Source: Bugula neritina
Lineage: Eukaryota; Bryozoa; Gymnolaemata; Cheilostomatida; Bugulidae
Direction of reading: 5' to 3'
NCBI GenBank assembly: GCA_964035545.1
Contig: CAXIUT010000069.1
Location: forward strand, 1-47,611
Length of the DNA stretch: 47,611 nucleotides
Shown: positions 22,178 through 33,658 of the stretch, piece after piece
Numbering within the stretch: the stretch's first letter is position 1
Layout of the letters: each line of letters starts with the position of its first letter
The notes under the pieces: model-generated
Told to the model about the DNA's origin: nothing
The model's database searches: none
Seen by the model: only the letters and a program-made list of their open reading frames with translations
Made by a program: the position numbers and the translations under genes

Positions 22178-22896
22178 ATTCTCAACTAATAACAATCAAT
22201 TGTCAAATATAAAAATAAAACAACTCGAGAATCAAACTATAAATCACCTTTATCAACAACTATCATCTCCCTTTAGACATACAAACTGTATACAAAGTGC
22301 CACAATGCTTTTCTGTATAAAAAAGAACCAAAATATCCAAAAGGTTTCAACTACATAACACCCTCAAACACGTCTTCTGTCTGTCTGTCCAGTAATTTCC
22401 TTTATAACCATGTCTAATATCTCTTAAAGCTAAATCAACTGATAAATAAAATATAGTAGAATCGCAAATCCCCTTCTCCATCACCATGCTCAACTTCATT
22501 GAGTGTCTATATACTACAGAGGAAGAATGGATCAAATAATGGAAACTAATGACATAGAACCCCCAGTTTATCTTCTCAAAACATATAGAACTTGATCGAC
22601 ATGTCGTCAGTGACTAAATCGATTGGATACTAAAAGAAACCTTTATCCGAGTTGCTGCCATTGAAGGGGTAATACATGTTATATGTAGTATTCTGTGCAA
22701 GATTATGGATGTGTTTGCTTTTATCCAGGCCTTAATAACCTCCGATTTCTTACGCATTTGTCTTTGAGAGTCGATAACATCATTAGCATTTAAGCTGTCA
22801 GCTGTAGACCTCTTGATAGAGACGAAAAAGATTTCATTGAATACTGTATGAATCTCTGGATGATGCTGCTAGGTAAAATCTACCTCTGATACTGAT
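22174..22896 (+). CDS. Possible adaptin-appendage-like protein
   Basis: ATG at 22174 overlaps the preceding stop (ATGA) and opens a frame MNSQLITINCQIEKENNS. Later comes FCLSVQEFPLEPCLISLKA, then SITMLNFIECLYTTEEEWIKEWKL and FIFSKHIELDRHVV. This order resembles the sandwich and platform subdomains of alpha-adaptin ears (LNIEC..F..PP.L..RF; LP.T..KF..P....FF.RWK.L..). A frame change near 22760 moves to a frame ending at TGA 22894-22896. The adaptin trunk is not in the window, so either this is a stand-alone appendage, a fragment, or something else. Low confidence in identity; moderate that it is coding. Confidence 0.3.
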
Positions 22897-22985
22897 ATAT
22901 AGAATATTGTATATGAGATATTGTTAAATATGAGATATTATGCATGAAATATTGTTTTAAGATGATATATATATTATTTACTTAT

Positions 22986-23063
22986 GGGGTTGGGGTTGGG
23001 GTTGGGGTTGGGGGTTGGGGTTGGGGTTGGGGTTGGGGTTGGGGGTTGGGGGTTGGGGTTGGG
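22986..23063. repeat. Right telomere of molecule A (G4T2, some G5 units)
   Basis: TTGGGG repeats with several TTGGGGG variants, running directly into the N gap. Orientation fits a right-hand end. Confidence 0.9.
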
Positions 23064-23263
23064 NNNNNNNNNNNNNNNNNNNNNNNNNNNNNNNNNNNNN
23101 NNNNNNNNNNNNNNNNNNNNNNNNNNNNNNNNNNNNNNNNNNNNNNNNNNNNNNNNNNNNNNNNNNNNNNNNNNNNNNNNNNNNNNNNNNNNNNNNNNNN
23201 NNNNNNNNNNNNNNNNNNNNNNNNNNNNNNNNNNNNNNNNNNNNNNNNNNNNNNNNNNNNNNN
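23064..23263. other. Assembly gap of 200 N between two telomeres
   Basis: Exactly 200 N flanked by G4T2 on the left and C4A2 on the right. Two chromosome ends face each other, so the join is almost certainly a scaffolding artefact between separate macronuclear chromosomes. Confidence 0.95.
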
Positions 23264-23335
23264 CCCAACCCCAACCCCAACCCCAACCCCAACCCCAATC
23301 CCCCAACCCCAACCCCAACCCCAACCCCAAACCCC
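23264..23335. repeat. Left telomere of molecule B (C4A2)
   Basis: CCCCAA repeats with one irregular unit (AATCCCCC near 23297), followed by unique A+T-rich sequence. Confidence 0.93.
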
Positions 23336-23533
23336 TTTAAAAGTTATTTAAAAGTTTATAAGCTATTAGTTTAGTTATTGAATATTTATAAGCTATTAGT
23401 TGTTATTTATTTAAATTAGATTAAATGATTTCTAACAAATATTTAAAGTGATATATATTTGCATCGGCTATATATTGATGTGTTGGATGTTATAGGTTCT
23501 AGTGATAATAAATTCAATTGATATAATAAATAT

Positions 23534-26203
23534 ATGAACTTGAAACAATTTAACGCCAAACATGCTTAACGTTGGTTATAGAAGTTAAAAACTTAGAACA
23601 TGCAGTCATATAAAGACATAACTAAATTTTTAAGAAAATACTAAAGAACATAAGATGAATATGATTGTTACATTAAATGAGTCATACGCTACTAGCTCAT
23701 ACAGAACTTACCAAATAAATCAACTACTTTCTAGAAGATGGTAACAAATTTATAGTTACCAGACCTTAAGATTAAAAACTAAGAGATTTCATGAGCTATG
23801 TTAAAAAAAATAGACCAGAAATATTCAACAAAATCATAGAGATGATTCAAACATTAAATAAATCAAAAGGATAAGGCAATACCTAAGTCAATAACTCATA
23901 CATCCTAAATTAAGATAGATAGTCACTGGAGACTAATAATTGTAAAAACTAACTGAAGAAGTGTTGGACACCTCTGATTAATAACTAATAAAAAGAAAAA
24001 ACCTAGAACATCTTAAAGTAGTCAGGTCTTTTGTTCCTCTACCAGACGACCATAAAGATATGCCGCCCAGTGATAGTGTGAATCAATAAAAGAAAAAACT
24101 ACTAAAGATCAATTAGAAAATAGATATCTTGCCATTGCCTGATCAAAGAATCAGACTACCGATCATACTACCCAGCAATTTTACATGCATAGACTAATAA
24201 AGGACAGCATTGAAAAGAATATAAAAGACAAGAGATGATAGGTTTAACAATGGTTTAAAAAATTAATAAAAATATATACGATGAATCTAATAACAAAACA
24301 GTAGATCTTTAGCATGCTAGAATAGATGGAGTTAGAAGATACTCATCTTGATAATTTGAAGTAGATATTGTAGTCCAGATAGATGGATAGAAGGAAGACA
24401 AGTTGTTTTAAACCCTTGGGTGATATCAATTTTAGTGCCTATGAGAGAGCCTCTCCTAGTTACGTGAGGATGCCTTTTTTTTATCCAGTAAAAAGCTCAT
24501 CTAAGACTATGTAGATAAAATAGCTAACTAACGATAGATGGATATCTGTGCCTTATGGTTCAGAATAGAACTAGAATTTTAGCGTAAGAAATAAAAATGC
24601 TAATGAAATAAACCTCCTCAAAGCATAAGATTAAAGGTACTAGTTCGATCTCTATATCAATAAATTAAAACCACCATCTCTCTCCTCCACAAGTATCTTA
24701 TGCCTAATAACAATGATAATTAAGCGCAAAGGAAGAAATACTTAAAGAAAGCACTTGAACTGGGTATAGTACAGATAGTGTATAGAACTGTAGAGATGAA
24801 CAAAAATAAGAATTATAATATTTTATTAACGAATATACAGTATAAACTAGCAAAATATTAAAAATGAGATTATAGATTTAGTTGAATGAGTTGCTAGATA
24901 TCAGGTCTGGCCATGCGATTCGATCGTGAATTAGACCTCAGTTAAAAACTTTTATAAGGCTCTTGATGTGAAGGGGTTTTAGTTTAAGAGAAATGAGAAA
25001 GAGAAAATGAAGAATGTAATATTTATATCATAATTGTCTTAAAGAAATAAGATACTCACCAATGGAGGATAGATTAAGCCCACTACTCTAAGTCTATTTT
25101 CATAAAAAAAATAATTCTTTTCCATTTTGAATTCATTCCAAAATAGTTCTAAGAACATAAAGGTGTCATCATAGAACACTGCAACTATTTAAAATATGAC
25201 CTCAAAAACATCAATAGAAGACACCTCTATCGATAGTCATCATGGCCTTTTAAGACAAACTAACTTGCTAAAATCTATACTCCATTCTTATCTTTTACAT
25301 TGACAATGCTCAACTAACCTAAACTTAAAAAGTAAGAAGCAAAATCTTTTTATAGCAGTATTGGTTGGCTATCTCGCTGAAAAGCCCTCTTAGAAAAGTA
25401 GTTAATTAACATTTTAATGAGGACTTATTCTATCAAAAAATAAACAATCACAATATCAATTTCAAACCCAGAGAAATGTTTGACTTCAGAGAGATAGCCT
25501 ACCTACTCCCGTCCCTATGACCATAAAAGAACAGAGGACGATAAATTAAAAAGACAATAAAGATAACACTAGATTAGTAATCACCCAGAGGCTACTATCC
25601 TATCAAAGACAGTGACAGAAAGGTGCTATATTGTTCTTAGTTAGTTTACTGTTTAACAGATATCTCTACTCTATTATGAAAGAATGATAAGAGATGAAAG
25701 AAATGGTGAGTGTCTAGAAAACTAAACTATTTTAGTTGTTGTTTATAACTGTATTAAATAAAGTAGAGTTTAAAGTTTTAATAGAACATGAATAGTCTCT
25801 TTGGCAAATCATCTTATCTCTTCACACATTTATAAACTGTTTGACGGATTAGTAAAAAACAACTGCTAGTAGTTCAAACTGCCTCTAACCACCAAGGATT
25901 CAAACTACAGTAGTAAACCAATGACGACCTCTACCTCTGATGGTAAATCGATTTGTTAGCAAACAATTTAACATCCACTAAGATAATCAGATTAACTTTA
26001 TAGTCTGACCTTCTTAGAAACTATTTCGACAGTTACTACAAGTCATAAGATAGCAAAGATATGTCAAAGAAGAGAGCAGAGTTATCAAAGGAGTCTAGTG
26101 TATACAACTGATGACTATGGCTAGTAGGTCATAAAAAAATAAGAAGTAAGATGTTTATATCAAAAACTAAGTGTAGTACTATTTCGATAGTAACATTCGA
26201 TGA
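23534..26203 (+). CDS. SIN3 family transcriptional corepressor
   Basis: Multi-exon gene. Introns at 23667-23695 (29 nt) and 23887-23918 (32 nt) are resolved; at least two more are needed near 24270 and 24860-24900. The first 130 residues look like a divergent PAH helical domain (AERWLEKLKTENMQ, then INYFLEDGNKFIV). The middle holds the HDAC-interaction domain: CFKPLGDINFSAYERASPSY, LTNDRWISVPYGSEE, KAEDERYEFDLYINKL (family CEDERFELD), then VKNFYKALDVKGFEFKRNEK (family YYKSLDHQGxNFKQND). SIN3 scaffolds class I HDACs in the nucleus. The C-terminus is divergent and the end at 26203 is tentative. An in-frame TGA lies upstream of the chosen ATG. Confidence 0.75.
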
Positions 26204-26374
26204 TGAATCGAGGAATGAATGAAGATATTAGTGGCATAAATAAATTAATAAATAAAATGATAAATAAATTGATAAAGAACTGAGAAAAGTACAAAAACTG
26301 TTGAGAAAACACAATGATTATAGCCAGATAATAACATTATTATTTATTGTTGTTTTATTGATAATATTATTTAA

Positions 26375-27091
26375 ATGGGACAGGAAGAAGGAAAAGTTAA
26401 TGAAAATAACAGAATTTCTAACAACCATAGCTAAATGGATCCAGAAGAAGAGGTATCTTCAGAGACAGCAACTCAAATAGAAACAGCCATTCGAAACCAT
26501 CATAAATCAAACATTCATAAACTAATACTCCCATCAAACCCTTCTACGAACAACCATCAGAAACCAGTATACCCACAACAACCAGCAGAACCAGCACATC
26601 AACTACCAGCAGAACCAGCACATCAACTACCAGTACACCATCAACTACCTCAACTGGATAAACCACAAATTTACTAACAACAAGATTACTATCACCAACC
26701 TCAACCGATTGTCCACGACCACTACCAACTCCTAAAAAATGACCAGTCCCCTCTCTACAACAAAGAAGAAGTGCGCTCTCACAACCTAGATCGATCCCAA
26801 GCATTCTCCTCAGCTATGGGTCATCCAAGTGAAACTTTTTAGATTCCACCAGCTGAGAGATATCCAACCAAAATCACCTACTTCAATGCCTGGTCTTTAC
26901 CGATTCAAAAGTATTATAAGTAAGATAGAGGACCCTATCAGCCATAGGAAGAACCAGAATAGGTTAAGCCAAGAAGATAGATGAAAGAGTTTGATGCTGG
27001 AGGTTTGGAGGACTTGATGGCTGAGAAAATGAAAGAATAAATGGTTATGAATCAAAATAGAAAGAGAAGACAAAATTTGAATATGGTTTGA
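26375..27091 (+). CDS. Q/P/H-rich protein with possible N-myristoylation
   Basis: An intron-free 238-residue frame. It begins MGQEEGKVNE, a plausible N-myristoylation signal. A short repeat, QPAEPAHQLPAEPAHQLP, lies near residue 75 in a Gln/Pro/His-rich region. The C-terminal 90 residues are more regular (YPTKITYFNAWSLPIQKYY, then an acidic stretch and EDLMAEKMKEEMVMN). No domain recognised. It resembles the Q/P-rich part of the gene at 20465 in composition but not in sequence. Confidence 0.6.
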
Positions 27092-27391
27092 TTGATAATT
27101 GATATAAAACCTATTAATAATCATATTTAGTCAAGAATAAAAGATCTAAGAAAATAATAGAAAAAAGGATGTAAGAAATTAATAGAAAAAATGATATAAA
27201 ATAATATAAAAAAGGATGTAAAAAATAATAGAATAAGTGATGTATTATAGATACTATCATTTTTTCTTTGATTAATTCTTTTTTATTAATATTATTTTTC
27301 ATAAATATATTATTATCAGAGGTATTATCTATGATATAATATGAAACAGTTATAATGGAATCAGTTCTATATTTAAACTTATATATATTTA
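27092..27391. other. A+T-rich spacer with short imperfect repeats
   Basis: 300 bp between two plus-strand genes. The left half repeats an AAAAGGATGTAA-like word and A-rich runs near 27150-27240. No gene seen. It must hold the 3' end of one gene and the promoter of the flippase gene. Confidence 0.45.
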
Positions 27392-30300
27392 ATGGAGTGC
27401 TTGTCGAAAGTTTATAAATGCATCTGTTGCATCTAAGATCCAATCTTTCCAGACCCTTACAACTTTTCCTTTGGCACTTAGCAACACAGATAATAAAACA
27501 AACTACTTTTCTAGTCCAACTTCGTCAGAACATCAAAGTACAGATGGTACGATTTCTTTCCAAGTATTCATTCTTACATTTAGAATCAATGATCCTTCAA
27601 TTCAAGAGACTAGCCAACATCTACTTTCTTTTCATAGCCATCCTACAAACCATTCCAATGATTAGTCCACTTGGCCCCTTAACAGCTTGGACCCCTCTAA
27701 CAGTCGTCCTAGCTATTTCCATCATCAGATAGGGTACTAGCAACCACATTCAGGATACTAAGACTACCAAAGATATAAATCAGATAAAGAACTTAATCAT
27801 GAACTAACCACATAAACATATAGAAATGGAGAATTTGTTCGACTGGAATGGAGTGAAGTAGTCATAGGAGACATAGTTAGGGTATAATCATAGTAGCTAT
27901 TTCCAGTTGATATGATTTTGCTATCTAGTTCTACTGAGGGAGGAACTGCATTTATAGAGACTGCTAGTCTCGACGGATAAAAAAATTTAAAACCAAGAAA
28001 TGCATTTCCTGCCTCTCAAAAATATAGCAGTCTATAAAAGCTAAAGAGCCTCGAGGGGAAATGGTAAGGCATAGTACCAGATAAATAGCTACATAGTTTT
28101 TCATCAAATTTGTAACTATCAGACGGTTCAAGGATGAACTTCTATAAAGATAAGCAACTGTTGTATCGAGGGGCTCGACTAAAAAACACAAAGCAAATAT
28201 ATGGTTTATGTATATATACGGGCAAGAATACAAAAATAATGATGAACTCTGATAGTTCATCCTAGAAGATGTCTCAGATCTAAGTGAAAGTCAATAGAAT
28301 ACTAGGAATCATTTTATTAATCCAACTCTCTCTCTGTCTAATCATAGCTATTCTAGCCGGAGTATTCATCAGCAACAACAAAGACACACACACCTATATC
28401 CAATTTAGCTAGTATTCGGTAGGTTTAGACTCTTTTTTGTTATTTTGTTCTTACTTTGTCCTCATCAACACTATGATACCCATTTCGCTGATAGTATCGA
28501 TAGAGATAGTAAAGATATCGCAGAGTTATTTTATAGATAAGGATAGGCTAATGTATAGCTAGTTTAGAAGAAAGTCAGCCAGTGTAAAATCAGCATCACT
28601 CAATTAATAATTGGGACAAATATAGTATATATTTACAGATAAAACAGGAACTCTAACCATGAATCTTATGGAATTCAAAATAGCCGTTATCGGTAATAAA
28701 CTTTATGGCGATATTGGATTAGTTATCAAAGATCCTAATCGACCTCCACAGGAATTCAAAGGATTCCAAGATATATAGCTATAAAACCTCATCAATAAAG
28801 GAACCAACAACTTCGCTGTCAATGATGTCATGGTTAAGGATAGATAAGGAAAACAAGTTATCAGATATTCCCATATTAAATAGCTAGCATAATAGTATTT
28901 AACTATTCTAGGACTAGCCCATTAAGTGGTGGCTTAGACTGACAAGATGGGTAAGAAGTTTTATCAAGGGCCATCACCAGATGAGATAACGTTAGTGGAT
29001 GCAGCTAGATAGATGGGATATTAATTCGACATGGCAACTCAGTCAACAACTCAAATTATTGTAAAGGGATAGCCTAAGAAATATGAGTTACTAGAGGTGT
29101 TTCCTTTTAATTCTGATCGCAAGAGGATGTCGATCATAATAAGATCGAATAATATGATAAAATTATATACAAAAGGAGCAGATAGTATAATAAAGTCAAG
29201 GCTAGCTAGTGATAATAAATTAAATCTAGATGACTAGTTAACTAGATTTTCTAAAATAGGTCTAAGAACTTTACTTATTGGAATGAAAATCATTTCAGAA
29301 CAGTAATATAGATAGTTCAAAAAAAATATAGACAATCTCCCCCAGTAAAACAAATAGTAAGGATTCAATAAGATTGTATCAGACCTAGAACAAGGCATCT
29401 ACCTTATTGGTGCCACTGCTGTCCTAGATAGACTTCAAGATTAAGTGCCCTAAACCATTAGAGATCTCATTAGAGCAAGTAGTTGTTAAGATATTTAGAA
29501 ATCAAAATATGGATGTTAACTGGAGACAAAATGGAAACTGCATAAAATATAGGTAAAATTGATAAAACATAGGTAAAAGTTGTAATTTAATCCAATCCCA
29601 TTTCTAAATACTAAGGTACACTAACAAAGACAGGTCAGCCATCAGAACAGAATTACAAAAGTTAACCAATAGAGCCCTAGAACTCAATAACTAGGGAAAG
29701 TCAAAAGCACTACTCATCGAAGGGTAAGACCTTACGCCCATCATTGGAACCTAAAGCAATTAAATATAATTATCAAATCTAGCTAAATATTGTGACACTG
29801 TCGTTTGCTGTCGACTACTGCCCATACAAAAAGCATAAGTTGTTAGAATTGTTAGAACCCATCTCAATAAAATTACTTTGAGCATCGGAGATGGAGCCAA
29901 TGATGTTCCCATGATCAAAACAGCACACATGGGCATTGGACTGTTCGGAGAGGAAGGGATGGGAGCAGTTCAAGCCAGTGACTACGCTCTACCTTAATTC
30001 CGAATGCTCTGGAGGTTGTTGTTAGTACATGGCAGATGGAATTATATAAGAATCGCATAGATGATTCTTTACTTTTTCTATAAAAATATGCTTTTTACTA
30101 TCCCTCAGTTCATCTTTGCTTTCTACTGCGCCTTTTCAGGACAAACTGTCTTCGACGACCTCTATATCGCCGGCTACAACCTTTTGTTCACTTCTTTGCC
30201 TTTAGTAATCCGAGCAATCTTCTAGCAAGACATCTATTTCGTGCGTCCATCAAATAAGCCAGAACAAGTATCGGATGAACAGACAATGACAAAAATAGTG

Positions 30301-30974
30301 AAGCCTCACGTTTTAGAATCAACGATGTCAAGATACCTTCCCAAGTAGTTCTAAGTCAATAAATATATGTACCGTTTGTTTCCTAAAATTTATTTTATCG
30401 GACAATAAAACGCCATTTTCAACTACACCAACTTCTTCCTCTGGATATTGTAAGCAGTAGTTGAGTCAACTCTCATCACTCTCTTCTCAATCTACATATT
30501 CAGCAAAGCATCTCTCAACGAAGAGGGAAAAACCAATAACCTTTGGGTCTCAAGCGTCACAATGTACCTCACTAAGTATTCAGATTTACAGCTATAATAC
30601 TAGTAGTTACCTTCAAGTTGGCTACACATACTAAATTTTGGTCGAAGATGTTGATCATCTCCATCATATTCTTTTCTTTGGGCCTCTATATCGCATGGAT
30701 GTGGATATCCAACTACGTTTTCACATAATACCTCAAAGGAACTATCAGCATCTTCTTTAGCAATGCATAGCCCTTCTTTGTTGTTATTTTTTGTTGTGTC
30801 GTAGTTCTTTTCATTGATGGGTTTGTTGTCTCTGTTGACTTCAATCGAGGTGGCTATGCTAGTCGGATGAGAAGATTAGTCTAAAGCTAGCTAGAACATA
30901 ATAAAAAAGCTTTCTAGGAAGAAAGCATCAGATAGTCTGATCTTGTTACCTATAATCTCAACAGAGATAGCTGA
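27392..30974 (+). CDS. P4-ATPase, phospholipid flippase
   Basis: Five 20-nt GT-AG introns (27564-27583, 27734-27753, 29479-29498, 29553-29572, 30564-30583) leave an exact 1,161-codon frame. Landmarks in order: [64 protein letters not shown], the phosphorylation motif [13 protein letters not shown] (near 28638), [37 protein letters not shown] and [20 protein letters not shown], then four to six C-terminal membrane spans. It flips aminophospholipids to the cytosolic leaflet, usually with a CDC50 partner. TAA/TAG fall on invariant Glu (EGYEDY, DGEK, NEELGQIEY, TAENI). Confidence 0.98.
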
Positions 30975-31118
30975 ATAATCTTGATAAATATTCTTTTACC
31001 TATTTATTTTTTATTTTGATCTCTTATTATTAAATAGGTAAATAAAATGGGTTAATAAAATAGGTAAATAAAATATTAAGCGATAAGAACAACTGTTGGT
31101 GATAATAAGGAAAATAGA

Positions 31119-31760
31119 TCATTTTTTGATGATTTTCGAAGTAGCTAGTATTTCCTTATTAATCATGAGCATGCTTTCTTCCAAAAATCCATATTTAACA
31201 GAAAAGCAGCTAAACCTCTAGCAGAGATGCATATCTTTTTAAAACTCCTCGTAAACTTCTCTATGATAGTAATAAGTATGTACGAACAACCGATACAACC
31301 TTCTAACTATTGTATCCAAACTTTTGGTTTAATTGATACTAACTCTACTGCTAAAATTTTTAATATTCAATAGAATGGAGGTAGCCTGATCCAAATTATG
31401 CACCATATAGTTTATAGCACTGCAGTTGACTGCTGTCTTATGAGCAGCACACAAAAATTATGATTAGTTACCGCCCTTCATCGATGGACAACTATCAGAA
31501 GTGCATAGATCTTTTAAAGAAGTGGCCAAAAGGTTCAACTATAAAACAAATTGACGAATATGCTAGTACTTCCAGATGTTTAAATCAATATTCGCAGGCT
31601 TTTATACTATCTTTTAGATGTTAGAAGAATCATTGCGAATCAACTACTGAATATACTACTGCACAGCTAAAGGACCAGTCATCTTCTTTATATCCTACAC
31701 CTACCAGCACCACAACTAACTATTCTTACTACCCATCCTGTTCCTTCGAGGATTCTGCAT
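31119..31760 (-). CDS. MOB4: MOB4/phocein-type MOB protein
   Basis: An intron-free 213-residue frame (human MOB4 225). Blocks in family order: PLAVQEYIQELIRNDSSNI, NIWKYEHIRQFVLELNLLA, FLCAAHKTAVNCSAINY, a SRVSINETKSLDTIVRRLYR stretch, then HTYYYHREVYEEFEKD and LCERFSCFSVKYGF. Zinc ligands C-x4-C (LCTSDSC) and H-x4-H (HTYYYH) are present. MOB4 is a core subunit of STRIPAK phosphatase-kinase complexes. TAG/TAA encode Glu at VQEYIQEL and VYEEFEKD, giving good agreement with animal proteins. It is convergent with the flippase gene, 144 bp apart. Confidence 0.95.
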
Positions 31761-32148
31761 TTAAATACTATAACTATATAACCATCCATCTATCTTGTCA
31801 AATCCAATCAAAAAGTAGCTTATCAAATGATATGGTAGTTAATCAAAAAGATTGTTAGTAATCAAAAGGATGATAGTAATCAAAAGGATGTTAGTATCAA
31901 AAGGATGTTAGTATCAAAAGGATGTTAGTATCAAAAGGATGTTAGTATCAAAAGGATGTTAGTATCAGATGATATGGATGGTTTATCAGATGATATGGAT
32001 GGTTTATAAGATGATATGAATGGTAGTATCAGATGATATGAATGATAATCAATCAGATGATATGAATGATAATCAATCAGATGATATGAATAGTAGTCAG
32101 TCAGATGATATGAGTGGTAGTCAGTCAGATGATATGAATGATAGTTAA
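31761..32148. repeat. Minisatellite-like tandem repeats
   Basis: From about 31840 a 17-bp unit (core GTTAGTATCAAAAGGAT) repeats about six times and grades into 15-24-bp units sharing CAGATGATATGAATG, which repeat to the end of the stretch. Units drift in length and sequence, unlike the satellite at 38580. No gene is seen. It fills the spacer between the MOB4 start and the end of the next minus-strand gene. Confidence 0.75.
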
Positions 32149-33368
32149 TCAGGATGCCCGTTCTGTTCTTTTTTCAAAATCTCCTGTTTCGAAGTCAGTC
32201 ATTCTCGATGCCATGCTCCACTTGGCATATGTGGGTTTGTCAAATGGACAGTTTGATTTACCATTCAATGGAATTTGTAACTTACTAATTGCCTTCAAAC
32301 TAGTCTCTTTAAGAATAGCCAGTTCTCCTTAAAGATTCTTGTTCACTCTTTATACATTTTCTTGATGCTTCTGACAGACCTTCATATCACCAGCTAATTT
32401 CTAGTTCACTTAGTTGATTTAGTTATTTTTTCCCAAAATGAAAGATATTTCTGAACTAGCCTCTTTCAAGTGGTTATCCAGTCGACAAGATTCTTGTTTT
32501 TTCTGTTCCCACTGTTCGTGTAAAGCTCTCCATTTTTATTTCTATGCAGCCAGCATCTTGGCTTTCTCACGAGTTTAGTTTTCAATTTTTCGTTTTTACA
32601 ACTCTTTGTTAGCAATAGCGAATTGCCACTCCTGACAATCTTTCTCTTTCTAGCTAATCTAATTGTCATTAATGGCAATAATAGCAGATAGTTCTGATAT
32701 ACCAGAATCTAGTTGTGCATTTTAATCTTCAATTTTAGACAGAGTTTCATTCAAATTAGTCTCTTCTCTTAGGAGTCCACGGATATAACTCTGAGTCTTA
32801 AAACATTTCTAGTTTATCAAATCACTTTGACCCCGAATTGCACTATTTTCTTTTCTACTTTTCTACACCTATTCTCTCAACTGTCCGATTACTATTCTTG
32901 TTCTTTCTTCTTAGAGTTTTAAAACATCGCTAAGGTTTTTTTGTTCTTGGAGTTTAATTTTAATTTCTGTGGCTTAGTCTTCTTTTTTATTGGAAAAATC
33001 AATCAATTCTTGAGTTTGTAGTCTTCCTTCTTTAAGCATTTGAGCTCTAAGTCTCGTTTCTTGGATAAGATGTTCTGATTGAATTCTTAATTAATGAACA
33101 CTTCTAACAGATAGTTCAAGTCTTTCTTCATTGTTTGAAACATTAGCTTCCTAAATAAGATACTAGGTACCTGATCTCTCATGAGAGCTTCATATTTGAA
33201 GCGTATTCTAGTCAACTCTTACTTGACTCTATCATACTTCTCTTGATTATTTCTCAATTTGTCTAGCTAGGATTGAAGAGAAACAATCATAGAATTTTTT
33301 TGATCAAGACTTGCTACAAGATCCTCACCAGCATATCTAAGTGTTGCCTTACTTGATTTTCTAATCAT
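32149..33368 (-). CDS. Long coiled-coil protein, one 20-nt intron
   Basis: The intron at 33151-33170 closes a 400-codon frame (399 residues). Apart from the first 30 residues and the last 45 (LQIPLNGKSNCPFDKPTYAK region) the protein is continuous heptad-rich coiled coil (for example EEVEKSRKENSAI and EISEKEKDCQEWQ), with TAA/TAG Glu throughout. No family recognised; a structural ciliary role is possible but not shown. Its start lies 94 bp from telomeric tract 4, the same arrangement as cathepsin D and tract 1. Confidence 0.75.
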
Positions 33369-33461
33369 AATCTAAATGGAAATTATAATCCTTTCTATAG
33401 AATTCAAATTAAATATCATCAAAACAACTTTTACTAGAAATATAAATATATCACACCTTTA

Positions 33462-33525
33462 GGGGTTGGGGTTGGGGTTGGGGTTGGGGTTGGGGTTGGG
33501 GTTGGGGTTGGGGTTGGGGTTGGGG
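33462..33525. repeat. Internal telomeric tract 4 (G4T2)
   Basis: About 10.5 TTGGGG repeats on the plus strand. It lies in the 290-bp spacer between two divergent, apparently intact genes (starts at 33368 minus and 33659 plus). Confidence 0.95.
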
Positions 33526-33658
33526 ATTTTTATATCAAAAGAATGATTAAGTTGGATTTGGACTAGTTGTAATCCAAATATTAAAATATTCTTTTTCGAG
33601 AACCAACTTATCAACTTAAACAGTATAGTAAATAATATAATTGGTGGTATAATAGGAA

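Noticed and set aside
22944-23374. Open frames of Gly-Trp, Gly-Val, Gly-Leu or Pro-Asn repeats through the telomeres and the N gap
   Set aside because: They are translations of G4T2/C4A2 repeats, which lack stops in every frame, and of N bases. They are not genes.
31062-31488. Plus-strand frame beginning MGEENREIKYEAI opposite MOB4
   Set aside because: It lies antisense to the clearly conserved MOB4 frame and shows no family similarity.
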